From contig NC_051099.1 of NCBI RefSeq assembly GCF_901709675.1, positions 2,542,001-2,606,000 of the forward strand: a stretch of 64,000 nucleotides of DNA. The letters run 5' to 3'. The position numbers were made by a program, and so were the translations under genes. The notes beneath the pieces were generated by a model, which saw only the letters and a program-made list of their open reading frames with translations, ran no database searches and was not told the DNA's origin. Shown here piece by piece: positions 12,558 to 22,675 of this stretch (positions within the stretch are counted from its first letter, which is position 1; each line of letters opens with the position of its first letter). This DNA is from Syngnathus acus. Its lineage: Eukaryota > Chordata > Actinopteri > Syngnathiformes > Syngnathidae.

Positions 12558-13179
12558 TAGCGTGTAAGACTTTACTTCCTGTGTTGTAGTCCTCCTGTGT
12601 ATCCTCAACTGCTCATTGAGGAGAAACATGTCACCTCTCTTATGAGCGTTGATCACATCCTTTTAAGTATTGTGTCACCAAAATAAAAACGATTGTCAAC
12701 TTTTTCCAGAAGCTCTCAGAGTCGTATTGATCCATTCTCCCCGCGGACACTCCTGATAATCTTAACGCCAATGAAACAAGCATCACGTGTATCCCAAAGT
12801 GCCAACACAATATGGACGTTACCAATTTAAGAAAAAAATCACAAAGTTGCAATAAATTAATATTTTTCAGTAAAATAGGCGTTCACTCATTTTTAGGCCA
12901 TATTCCAATAACGCCAAAATGAAGGAATAAAATCAATTGTTATCCCTGACTTTCGAGAATCATGATACACGATCGAAAATTAATTAGGAAAGAATATGTA
13001 AATAAGGCGCTTGCCATTTCTTTTACTTTGAAATCTGTACCGGAAAAGTCTCAAGATACTTATGCTGGTTTCCGCTTACATCCCGGAAGTAACTACTCAA
13101 GCTATCTAAATTGGCCAAGTTGCCCAAGATGTACATTTTCTTTACATGCAACGACTGACTTGGCGTGTGCCGACCGGAG

Positions 13180-15567
13180 ATGAGCGTCACGTTGGACATA
13201 CGACTGAAAAGGGCCAACAAAGTTTATCATGAGAGTGTAAGTATCTCGAACGTGAAGTGATGCTACCGGGCTCAGCTAACGTCTGGGTTCCGACTGACGT
13301 CATCGTCTCATGACTTTCTCGTTCGCTTTTTCTTTCCTCAAATGTTTTGTTTTGTTCGAACCGTTTGAATCCAAGTTGAATATGGGCGAAAAGGCAAATT
13401 TGTACGCGAAACCGGTTTATTTCAAACTGACAGCGCCCCCTGTCCTCTGAGCCCAGCAAAATAATTGTCAATTAATTGTGTCATTTAATCTCCTATTAAA
13501 ATGGACAGACTTGTATTATTGTGCTGGATCATGCTGTACGTCAAACCAATCTCATCCAGACAAAACCCATTTCACTTGTGTTTATTATATCTGTATTGGA
13601 CCCTGTGACGTATTTGTTCCTTTCTAATCATTTTACAGGAGCCTGTGGCCGGCGTTATCGTGCTGGCATGCAAGGAGGCGATGCAGCATCACGGCATCTC
13701 CCTAAGCATGGAGGGCCTGGTCAATCTACAGCTGAGCTCCAAGAGTGTGGGTGTCTTCGAGGCCTTCTACAACTCAGTCAAGGTAACGCAAATGCGATGG
13801 ATGAGTGTTCAAACGTGTCTTTGTCGTGGCCCTGAGGCAAAAAAATTAGCCTGGAAAACTTTGTCTCCCTATGTCTTGATTTGATTTCAAGTACAATGAC
13901 TGCATTTGACTTTGCTTCTTCAGCCCATCTCGCTGATCAGCTGCAGCATCGAGGTGGCCAAGGCCGGAAAGATCCCGGGAGGCAAGACCGAGATCCCCTT
14001 TGAGTTCCCCCTCAAAGCCAAAGGCAATAAGGCTCTGTACGAGACCTACCATGGGGTCTTTGTCAACATCCAGGTCAGCGCGTACATGGAGCCATCTGTC
14101 TCCGTTCTTGCTGTTTTCCTGCACATGTTCAAAATAGTACGCATTATTGTTTCAGTTGAACAAACTCTCACAAAAAGTGTTTGTTGCATGCAGTACACTC
14201 TCCGCTGTGACTTAAAGCGCTCGCTACTGGCCAAAGACCTCAGCAGGACCTGCGAGTTCATCGTGCACTGTCAGGTAGGGAGAGCACACTCAAAACACGT
14301 GCTGCAACATACAAGTGAAGTGATTTTTGTTTTTAAATAACCCTTTAAATGTCATAAATATACCTTCATTTGTGCCATGTGTTGCTGTGTCTCATGTTTA
14401 GCCGCAGATAGCAAACGTCAGCGCCACTCCGGTCAAGTTCACCATCACCCCCGACACCCTGCAGAACATCCGCGAGGTGGCACAAACCTTTTTGAGACTC
14501 CCTCGCTGTCAAACCCCAACTCTGACTTGCTCACCATCTTGGTTCTCAGCGGAGTTCACTACCCAGGTTTGTCATCCGAGGCCACCTAGACAACACCACC
14601 TGCGCCGTAAGCCGGCCGCTGACCGGAGAGGTGATGGTGGAGAGCTCCGACGTTCCCATCAAGAGCATCGAGCTGCAGCTGGTTCGAGTGGAGACCTGCG
14701 GTGAGCCTCCTTCCTTGACTTTGCCGAGTGTTTCATTTTCACGTTGCGGGTGTTGTGACGTCATGCACGTTTTCTTGCGCAGGCTGCGCCGAAGGCTACG
14801 CCCGAGACGCCACCGAGATCCAAAACATCCAGATAGCCGAAGGCGACGTGTGCCGCGGACTGCCCATTCCCATCTACATGGTGTTCCCCAGGCTTTTCAC
14901 CTGCCCAACCCTGGAGACCACCAACTTCAAAGTGGGTCAGTAGGCACTCGAAGCGCCCGCTTGCCAACGTTGCTACGACGAACCGAGCAACGTTTACAAT
15001 GTGCCCTTTGGAAGGCGGAGGTGGGCAAACCTGTTACTCTTCCAATGGACAGATGGACCAGTTCATCTTAAGAGGTGGTAAACTGTTATTTTTGAAAGAA
15101 TAAAACCCTCTGTTCAATCATCAGTGGTAGCGCATGGCTTCCAAAATTGGTTTCTGGGTAAAAAGCGGAGAAAATGAACTTTTTTGGCAAGTCATTTATT
15201 TACAGATATATAACTGAGAAGAACGCTGAGCGATGCTCACTCACTGCAACACATTTTGAAATCTAGACAAAACGTGTAAGAAATGTAATTTACGTAAATA
15301 CTTGTTCGCCGCTGATTTAAAAAAAAATAAATACTGATTATAGCAATCGTCCCCACTTTTGTAGGGAAATACAAGAAAAGAAAAATATCCATACCATGTC
15401 TGGTGTGATTCAATATGATCGCTTTAACACTGGCATGTTGTTGCTTGCGTGCTGAGCTAAACTACGCATTTGTTTTCCTCGTAGAGTTTGAAGTCAACGT
15501 TGTCATCGTGCTCCACGACGACCACCTGATCACGGAGAACTTCCCTCTGAAGCTGTGCAGGCTTTGA
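13180..15567 (+). CDS. vps26c: VPS26C (DSCR3), retriever subunit
   Basis: VPS26C is the arrestin-fold subunit of retriever (with VPS35L and VPS29), which works with the CCC complex to recycle cargo from endosomes to the cell surface. Eight coding exons were traced: 13180-13236, 13639-13782, 13924-14073, 14194-14274, 14402-14476, 14550-14700, 14783-14935 and 15485-15567. They give 297 aa, the same length as human. Diagnostic stretches are LDIRLKRANKVYHE at the N-terminus, KGNKALYETYHGVFVNIQ, CEFIVH, ARDATEIQNIQIAEGDVC and the end ITENFPLKLCRL. All junctions are GT-AG and in phase. The gene is flanked by paralogues A and B, each on the opposite strand. Confidence 0.97.
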
Positions 15568-15591
15568 GTCCACGGGAGTTTTGTATGGCTG

Positions 15592-15597
15592 AATAAA
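15592..15597 (+). terminator. VPS26C poly(A) signal
   Basis: AATAAA lies 25 bp after the VPS26C stop codon. Paralogue B ends on the other strand only 272 bp further on. Confidence 0.75.
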
Positions 15598-15868
15598 AGA
15601 GTTGAAGAATCGAGGTTTGATTCATTTAATTAAAAAAAAAAAAATAGTGTCTCTGAAAGTGCAGCTTTTCCCCTTTACAGGTTTGAATGAAGCAGCGCAC
15701 AAGTTTGAAAGGCGGACCAGCAACTCCAGTCCAACTGAAGTCCGCTGGCTGGAGCTTAGCGAGTCAACTTAATCCACCACGTTTGGTTCATGACTCGCTC
15801 GGCCTGAGAACCTGCAGTTTGTGGTAGTCGATTCATGCGCAATACATGATCGATAACTTCCGACGGGA

Positions 15869-18046
15869 TCAGCGACACGGATAGCAGCACATTAACGATG
15901 CCAGGGGGCCCTGGGGCGCTTCCCGGGGGGCTCGTAGTTGGTCTGTGAGATGCTTCGTCACCACGTTGTCAAAATACGCCTCGTCCAACATCACCGCCTC
16001 CACCAACTTATCGGGCGTGCCGAACTCGGCCAGGAGATTTTTCACCACGGGTACGATCACCTGCTCCACGTTGGCCAACGTCTCAATATTGTCCACGTGG
16101 CCCGGGCTGATCTCCTTCAACGCCCTGGAGGACAGCTGCTGCACCGCCAGCATCAGGTCGTCCGCCTTCAGCGACTTCTTGCACTTCCTGGGCAGGCGCT
16201 GGCCCAGCTGCGTTGTCAGCGCAAAGGCCAAGACCTCACTCAGGTCATTCAAGGACAGCGGTTCTCCAACAGAAGAGGCCGAGGTCAATGTGCGGCTTTC
16301 GGGAGCGTAGGAGGAAAACTTGGGGCTCTCCTCCTTGACCATCTCGTTTGAAGTCTCTCTGGAGATTTCATCCACCTGGGTTCCTTGCGATTTGAGCGCC
16401 GTGACGACCAACTGGTTGATCTCGCCGACGGCACCGGACACTTCGTCCGCGTATGTGTCTCCGTCTTCCGTCTCCAGCCAGAGGAGCAGCTGCTGCAGGA
16501 ACCTCCAGGCCGCGTCCTCCGTCATGGCGTACATGACCTCCGGGGAGAACTTCTGCCCACCGTCCCAGTTCTTCTTCCCCCGCCGGCCCCACAGCACAGA
16601 GTCCATGAAAGGCGTGTTGGAGCGGCTCGAAGGCACCTCGTAGACTTCGCTCTGACAGGACATGATGTACTCGTACAGACGAGAGGTGAGCTCTTGCGAA
16701 ACAACTCGCAGCTTCTCGTCCATGTAGCGCTGGATTCTGACTGCGCGAACATCCGGGTCCAGCCTGCTGAGGTCTTCGAATAACCTGTTCACCATCTCTT
16801 GGATGGCCTCAAACTCAAACTTGGGACACTGCGACGGCCTGACGTGCAAGGTGCTGGACCTGAAGGTGCCTTTGGAGTCCCCTCTTGGGGACTTTTGCTG
16901 ATCTGTTTTGAGGCACACCAGACACCCTTCTTGGTTCTTGAAGGCGCGCTTGATTCTTCCCAACATGCGTGTAAACTGCATGCGCGCAAACTTAAAGAAG
17001 CGCAACTTGCGCAAAGTGACGCTGCCGCCCGGACTGGCTGGCCGCTGCGAGCTAAAGAAATTCTTCACTTTGTTGGAAATGACCTTCAGGTTGAGGTTGA
17101 AGCGCGTCAGTTTTCCCACACGGTCCCCGGAGCCACCAATGGGCTCCTGGATGATACTTCTGGTGATCTCCATCGCAGCTATCTTAGCGCTTTCCGCGAG
17201 CTCCGCCTCGGAGTCATCGCTATGTATGTCCAAGTCGTCCGGCCGACTCACCGTCTCGACGTCCACTATCTTTTCGACTTGGCTGGGTTTGATTTGGGGT
17301 TGGGCTTTCTCCCCCTTATTGTTGCGGGACCACTTCATGAGGATTCTGCTCACGGCGTTGGTCATGTCGCCTGCTTTCATGGCGGAGCGGCCGCACAGCA
17401 CCACGCACGGCGTGCGCGCCCGAGCAAACACGTGTCTCAGATACTCCACGGCTTTCCGGAAGATGGAGGCCAGGTTGCCCACGCTGGACATGGTGCCGCG
17501 GATGAAGAGCGTGGGCTCCGAAGGCCACTCGTCGGTGTTCCGGGCCACGGACAAGGCTGACATCACCCGGTGCTTCACCTCCGACTCCACCAGCGAGGTG
17601 AGCTCCCGCGAGCCCTCGTACTTCTGCGGCGGGAGGTCCAAGGCGGCGGCGAACGTCTCGGTAATGCACTCGCTCAGCTTCGGACTGCACCGGTCGATGG
17701 CACTACTCACCTGCGGCGGTGGAAGTGATTTTTAGGTACAGTTTTGCAAGCTTGCATAATTTGGACCATCCTCTCAAAATGCTTGAACGTGTTCTTTTTG
17801 AACAACGGTTCTGACCTGAGACTGAGACTCTTGCAGGTGCTCGGTGATGGCAGGCATCAGATGCCTCACCACTTGGGAGGAGATCCTCTGGATCACGTCG
17901 CCGATGGTGTCGGCGAGGATGCCCTGGGTCTCCGAGTCGGGGGCTCCCGCCACCAACAGAGCCCACTGGGTGGCCGAAATCTGCTCGAAGCTGGCTTTCA
18001 CCAGCACCAGGATGACTTCCTTCGGGAAAGTTTCTTCGTCGTCCAT
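15869..18046 (-). CDS. Unrecognised large protein, paralogue B (two exons, 690 aa)
   Basis: Sister of the gene at 10107-12343; family not recognised. Exon 1 is 18046-17816 (77 codons, start MDDEETFPKE). Exon 2 is 17710-15869 (613 residues). The 105-bp intron sits at the same position and phase as in paralogue A. An in-frame ATG nine codons upstream (18073) exists, but alignment with A favours 18046. Conserved with A: exon 1; the first 125-130 residues of exon 2 (almost identical); the basic aromatic stretch with FFKFARMQFTRML; and the SNTPFMDSVLWGRRGKK block. Diverged: the linker after NKGEK, the Ser-rich linker, and the C-terminus, which here ends in a Cys cluster (CCYPCR) absent from A. That cluster could be lipidated or bind metal, which is inference only. 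Confidence 0.88.
17711..17815 (-). other. Intron of paralogue B, same position and AG|GTGAGT acceptor as in A
   Basis: Donor CAG|GTCAGA, acceptor CGCAG followed by GTGAGT. The exon 1 to exon 2 join is phase 0, exactly as in paralogue A, so the intron predates the duplication. Confidence 0.75.
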
Positions 18047-18904
18047 CTCGAGATGGCTTGGACGCAACTTCACCGGTCGGACGACGTCATCGATTTTGAC
18101 AACGCCTGACGACGGATGACTGAAACGTCAAAATCTCACTGCAAAAGAGGTTTGTGGGAAAATTCAAAGTTGTCAATGTTCTCATTGAATGTGTCCTAAG
18201 TGGATTCTAAAGGGGAGGGGGTAAACAACAAAAATAGTTTTACGCTTTTGCTTTTATTGATTTTTAAATATTAACATCTTGATATTAACACCCCTCATCC
18301 CCCTCAGCATAGCTACTTGAGTCATGACAACTTTGTGACCCTTCAGAATTGCGTTTCTCCAAAAGCTTTTATGAGTCTGAACTATGGTGCAATTCATTCC
18401 TGATTTTAAAAAATAATAATAATGCTACAACACAACATAGCTGTGGCTGTCGCAATTTCATTCATCTGGGATATAAAAAATGGGGTTTGCAATATATCAA
18501 CCTGCGGGTCACAAATGGCCCTAATAAACAGTACGTTGTCATAGCAACCGTTAGCATTCATCATTGTCGCTGAAATATATATTAGCATAAGCATTTTAGA
18601 AAATGTCATTTGTACTACAGATATTTCTTGACACATTTCATCCCTCACGTTTTATATTTAAATTTATTTCCCCAAATCTTCCAGCTTGTCGCAACACTTC
18701 TGCATATTGATAAGCACATCGAGTTTGTGAACTACATGTGCCTGTATTGTCAGTGTGACTCACCTGTGTAGGCAATAAACAGCAAATTGTCGGGAGTCAA
18801 ATCGATGACAAATAAGAAATGGAATATTTGTGTGACTCTTGCAGGAGCTGAGTAACAAGAGGACATACAACACAGAAACTCGAGTCACGTACTCACATTC
18901 ACAG
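18047..18904. other. Upstream flank of paralogue B, no gene seen
   Basis: Near 18081-18090 there is an imperfect CRE (ACGACGTCAT). The rest is AT-rich, and no coding exon was recognised. It separates paralogue B from the inverted relic at 18905. Confidence 0.5.
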
Positions 18905-19112
18905 TGTGACGTCACGGCGACGCATGACCTACCACAGACACACGTCGCCCGATTGCCTGTGACGTCATCTTTTGTCCAACGATTAAGGCCGACGCCTAAC
19001 GTGTGGACATTTTTGTGGACCGAACCTGTGACGTCACAGCCCAATCCGATGCGACCCCAAGATGGACGCGGAAAGTTTCGTTCATGGTGGACATCGTCAT
19101 CGAAGAGCTGGT
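18905..19112 (+). pseudogene. Broken third copy: promoter and first codons of the A/B family
   Basis: This + strand segment aligns by eye with the promoter and start of paralogue A read on its own strand. Shared landmarks, in order, are TGACGTCACGGC, CTTTTGT, AAGGCCGAC, CTGTGACGTCAC, GCGACCCC and then the start context AGATGGA. After the ATG at 19062 the relic has 25 nt where A has 24 before GTGGAC, which shifts the frame. Similarity stops after GAGCTGGT (about 19112), and no exon 2 follows. Orientation is opposite to A and B. A functional divergent promoter fragment is possible, but no intact reading frame of the family survives. Confidence 0.7.
18907..18914. promoter_or_regulatory. CRE-type palindrome TGACGTCA in the relic promoter
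   Basis: Aligned with 12550-12557 of paralogue A. Two further perfect copies follow at 18960-18967 and 19029-19036, giving three in about 130 bp. Confidence 0.55.
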
Positions 19113-19886
19113 AGGAAGCTTTTCTTGCTTATCTTTCTTATCAAACCGCTACTGGGAAGCCTTTTTTTTTTTTTTATCATTAACTATAGAACCAATAGCA
19201 ATCAAAACGATCATACTATGATTAATCGCCAAAACAAGAAATGTGCAAAATATTCAAATACTGAATTAAATATTCTCAATTGATCTACTGGAAGACGTGT
19301 TTCTGTTCCGTTTTAGTAGTTTGTATGAGAGGCAAAGATGAATTATTTCTAACAGACCACTTTTACATATTAGCTGGTGTCGCTTATTAAGTACAAAAAC
19401 CAAAAGAAAAAAAATGCCCAAACGTATCAAGAATATGCAGTGTCTCTTCAACTGTTGTTGCCGTTTCTCTGAGCTCCTGTAGGTGGCAGTAGCCTCTATT
19501 TCAAATTATTGCCCATTGTCAAAACAAATCAAGAAGATAGTTGTGCCATTCAACTCGCGTACTGTATGCACTTTATAGCGGCTTGGTTGGACGGACTATA
19601 TTATATTTTGCTATGTTTGTATACAATATGTCAGTGAAAACACGAGCTGTGTTTTTAGTGTTTATAGAAAATAGTTTCAAATGTTGTCACAACAGGAGTG
19701 TGAAGTCCACTGAAGAGAGGTGAAAAAATAGGATCAACTTTTTTCCACAACTGATAACTTTTCACTCAGAAATATATTACGTTTCTTTTCTTTTTTCTTT
19801 CTCTCACACAAAAATAACAAATGACATTGGCATGTGCAGCAGAAGTACCAATCAGGAGTGTAACATGTTCTCGATTGCAGACTCGA
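19113..19886. other. No gene seen; probable KCNJ15 3' UTR at right end
   Basis: AT-rich, with no coding exon recognised on either strand. The part next to 19887 is likely the KCNJ15 3' UTR, because that gene reads leftward. Confidence 0.45.
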
Positions 19887-20972
19887 TTAGTCTTTGTTGT
19901 CGTCTTGCTCCAGTTTGAGTTTGTCCATGTTCCTGGGGAAAGCGGCGTCATTGCTGAGCTGAACTTTATCAAAGAAGTTGAAGTCGGCCACGTATCTCCC
20001 GTCGGCCGAGCTGAAAATCACCGGCTTGAACTCGTAGCCCCACAAGATCTCGTTGGGCACGTAGGACGTCCTGCTTTGAGTAGTCGCCGCTGTGGACTCC
20101 ATGGTGGCGTTGAGCGTCACCAGCAGCTCCATTTCACTGCTGTGCAAATTTTCCGCAGTCAACCCGGCTAGTGGGCTGCGCTCGTCCAGCATGTGGTAGA
20201 AAGTCAGCGGCAGGATTAGGAAGGGGAACTCGCTGCTGGAGTCCATCAAGAAGTCCACCGAAGTTTGGTGAACTAGTGTCTTCTCGCCCTCTTGGGTGAC
20301 GTAGGCGCGGAGGAGCTTGCCGGTGAGATGACACTGGATGAGCAGACTCTTCCTCATGTTGGCCACTTGAATCATGAGGCAGAATTGTCCTTGCCGGCGG
20401 CACACCACCGCATTGCGGCTGAACTTGATGGTCTCGGCTCGCTTCTTGGGTCGCGCCAACTTGGCCAGAAAGGCTCCCGTGACGAAGATCTCGGCCAGGC
20501 CGGTGATGACCAGCTGGGCCACCAGCGTAAAGATGGCCAGCGGGCAGTCCTCGGTGATGTAGCGAAAACCGTAGCCGATGGTGGTCTGCGACTCCAGCGA
20601 GAAGAGAAAGGCGCCGGTGAAGGTTTTGACGTTCTCCAGGCAGGGAGTGTGGTTGGAGCTGAGATTGGGCTCAAAGTCGCCGTTGCCCATGCTTATCAAG
20701 TAGAAGAACACACCGAAGATAAACCACGTCATGATGAAGGTAGAGGCGAAGAGGGTGAGCTTGTAGCGCCACTTCATGTCCACCACCGTGGTCCAGATGT
20801 CGTGCAAGTACAGCTTGACCATGCCCTCCACGTTGATGATGCGCACCTTGTTGTGGCCGTCTTTGGAGATGATGCGCCGACGGACTTCTGCTTTCCTCAC
20901 GGCCATCGCGGGTTTAGATACTCGGGTCTTAGGACAAACTGAGGACATAGAACCGAAGTGGTTAAAACTCAA
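19887..20972 (-). CDS. kcnj15: KCNJ15-like inward-rectifier potassium channel (Kir4.2)
   Basis: Inward-rectifier K+ channel subunit of the plasma membrane, forming tetramers. The coding sequence is one uninterrupted exon of 361 aa (human Kir4.2 is 375). Order: cytoplasmic N-terminus with NVRI-like segment and [18 protein letters not shown]; membrane segment M1 (about 75-98); pore helix and filter ([14 protein letters not shown]); M2 with [14 protein letters not shown]; the Kir hallmark [14 protein letters not shown]; and a cytoplasmic domain with [18 protein letters not shown] and [16 protein letters not shown]. The start at 20972 is preferred because HFG-MSS aligns with HIG-MSS of Kir4.2; ATG 20948 is an alternative. 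The filter flank resembles Kir4.1, but the neighbouring 21q22-type genes and the N-terminus favour KCNJ15. It is the only Kir gene in the window. Confidence 0.9.
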   Translation of the reverse strand: MSFNHFGSMSSVCPKTRVSKPAMAVRKAEVRRRIISKDGHNKVRIINVEGMVKLYLHDIWTTVVDMKWRYKLTLFASTFIMTWFIFGVFFYLISMGNGDFEPNLSSNHTPCLENVKTFTGAFLFSLESQTTIGYGFRYITEDCPLAIFTLVAQLVITGLAEIFVTGAFLAKLARPKKRAETIKFSRNAVVCRRQGQFCLMIQVANMRKSLLIQCHLTGKLLRAYVTQEGEKTLVHQTSVDFLMDSSSEFPFLILPLTFYHMLDERSPLAGLTAENLHSSEMELLVTLNATMESTAATTQSRTSYVPNEILWGYEFKPVIFSSADGRYVADFNFFDKVQLSNDAAFPRNMDKLKLEQDDNKD

Positions 20973-22567
20973 AAAGTATAAAGCAGATAAGGTGAAGTTA
21001 GTTGACCAATAATTACGCGCTGTAAATTATTAGATGATAAGCTACTGTAAAGTTTGACTTGAGTTCCAGCTGTAATAACTGAGTTAAAAATTAAACCGTA
21101 GAAATAAAATAAGTGGAGACCTATTTCCACTCCTCTAACACTCTTTAAAACAACAAATCACAATTGAATAACTTAAAGTGCATTGTGGTCATTTTAATGC
21201 TAAAATCAATTAAAAGGACATTGGAAAGTCCGTTTTGGGTCAAAGAATGCAGTTTTGGGTTGAAAGTTAACTTTAGCGCAGGTAATCATTGCAAGAGAAC
21301 ATTCATTGTGATGAATTTGCGGCCTTTCTCACCTTGCCTCTTCTTCACCTCGTGTGTGTGATCACGCCGGCCCGTCAACATCTCCACTCAGCTGTTGTCG
21401 TCTTCAGATTTTCTTTCTCCTCCTTTTGTACCGCCTCGCTAGGTGAACTTTAGCACACTGTGGAAAACGATCTCCTCTCGTATACCTGGCCACCAGAACG
21501 AAAGTTAAGGGGGCGGGGGGGACAGATGGAAGTTTTGTTTTGGCGTTTTTTGTTTCACACTTGTTGTCGCTTTCAACACTCACCCAGATTTACGCCGATC
21601 CTTCTCTAAAGGTCACCACGGGATAGATAGTGGTCCCGCAATTGAAAGCAATTCTCAAAAACTTTTTAGTGATGATGCCACATTTAGCTTTTTTGGCAAC
21701 ACAAGAGGTGTTTTATGAATGACTCGGGAAGTTGAGCGGAATAAGGAGCAAGGGCTTGGCAGTGTTCCAATGTTTTGTCAATGTTGTCACTTATTAAAGG
21801 ATTAGCATGTTCGATTTGTTTATTCTTCCGCTTCTGTCAGTCATCACGTAGTCATACAAAACAATTGTCATGTAGCATTTGCTATTTTTTTGAGAGTGTT
21901 TGGATTTGGGCAGTGTCATCCCAAATTTTTTTTTAGAATTGTACTGCAGTGATTATATTTGTACTCTTAGTTGATGATTGGTCAAGCTAAATGATTTCCT
22001 AAATCATTGTCTGAAAGTCAGTAAAAGGTTTTACGATGGTGACAGCTTGGCCCAGGGTCTAATTAAATTAAATTTCGACTGGGAAACAAAAAAAAAAAGA
22101 AATCTGTGAACAAAACCAGATAATCTTTGACCCCAGGTGGAAAAGAACACTTGATCTCCTGGTGTCCCGCTCGATGACCTTGAATCGCGAGCTTTGTTAT
22201 TAACTGCATTGTTATTGGCTACATTCCTTCAGGTTATATACTTGCTCGTGACACCACCATATCACACCGACCCGTTTCCGTGTTTCTTATCAAACCCGCA
22301 GGGACATTGTACTCGGCGTACTGTCTGATTAACATAGGCAGATTCTGTATTTAATGTTAATTGGGTGCATTTGTATTTAATCTTTAAAAAAAGGGTTTCA
22401 AAATGGGAACTACTCTTCGTGGACTATCTTGAAAATCGTTTTTTAGACTTTTCATTTCAAGCTACAAAGATAATTGGGTGATTGCGTCATGCAATTGTTT
22501 TATAAACGGAATAGCAATCGCACAACAAGGCAAAATACATCCACGGTTTATGTTGATGCAAAACAGA
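20973..22567. other. KCNJ15 upstream region, no coding exon seen
   Basis: Probably holds the KCNJ15 5' untranslated exon(s) and promoter, which could not be located, then AT-rich intergenic sequence. No other gene was recognised on either strand. Confidence 0.45.
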
Positions 22568-22573
22568 TTTATT
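22568..22573 (-). terminator. Candidate SMG8 poly(A) signal
   Basis: TTTATT on the + strand reads AATAAA for the leftward SMG8 gene, about 100 bp past its stop codon. Confidence 0.55.
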
Positions 22574-22675
22574 TCAAGAATCAAGATGCAGTTGGAGCAA
22601 ATGGATGTGTGGCAATTCTTAAACATTTGTCGCCCTCGTGTGGTCGTTTGCGAGATTGCACATTGGCGGAGGCGT

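Larger units (their letters stand above)
12344..13179. promoter_or_regulatory. Divergent promoter region between paralogue A and VPS26C
   Basis: Two genes start outward from this 836-bp gap. The paralogue A side carries two perfect TGACGTCA (CRE/ATF) sites. About 190 bp of it is recognisably duplicated at 18905-19060. The middle (about 12600-13000) is AT-rich with no gene seen. Confidence 0.6.
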
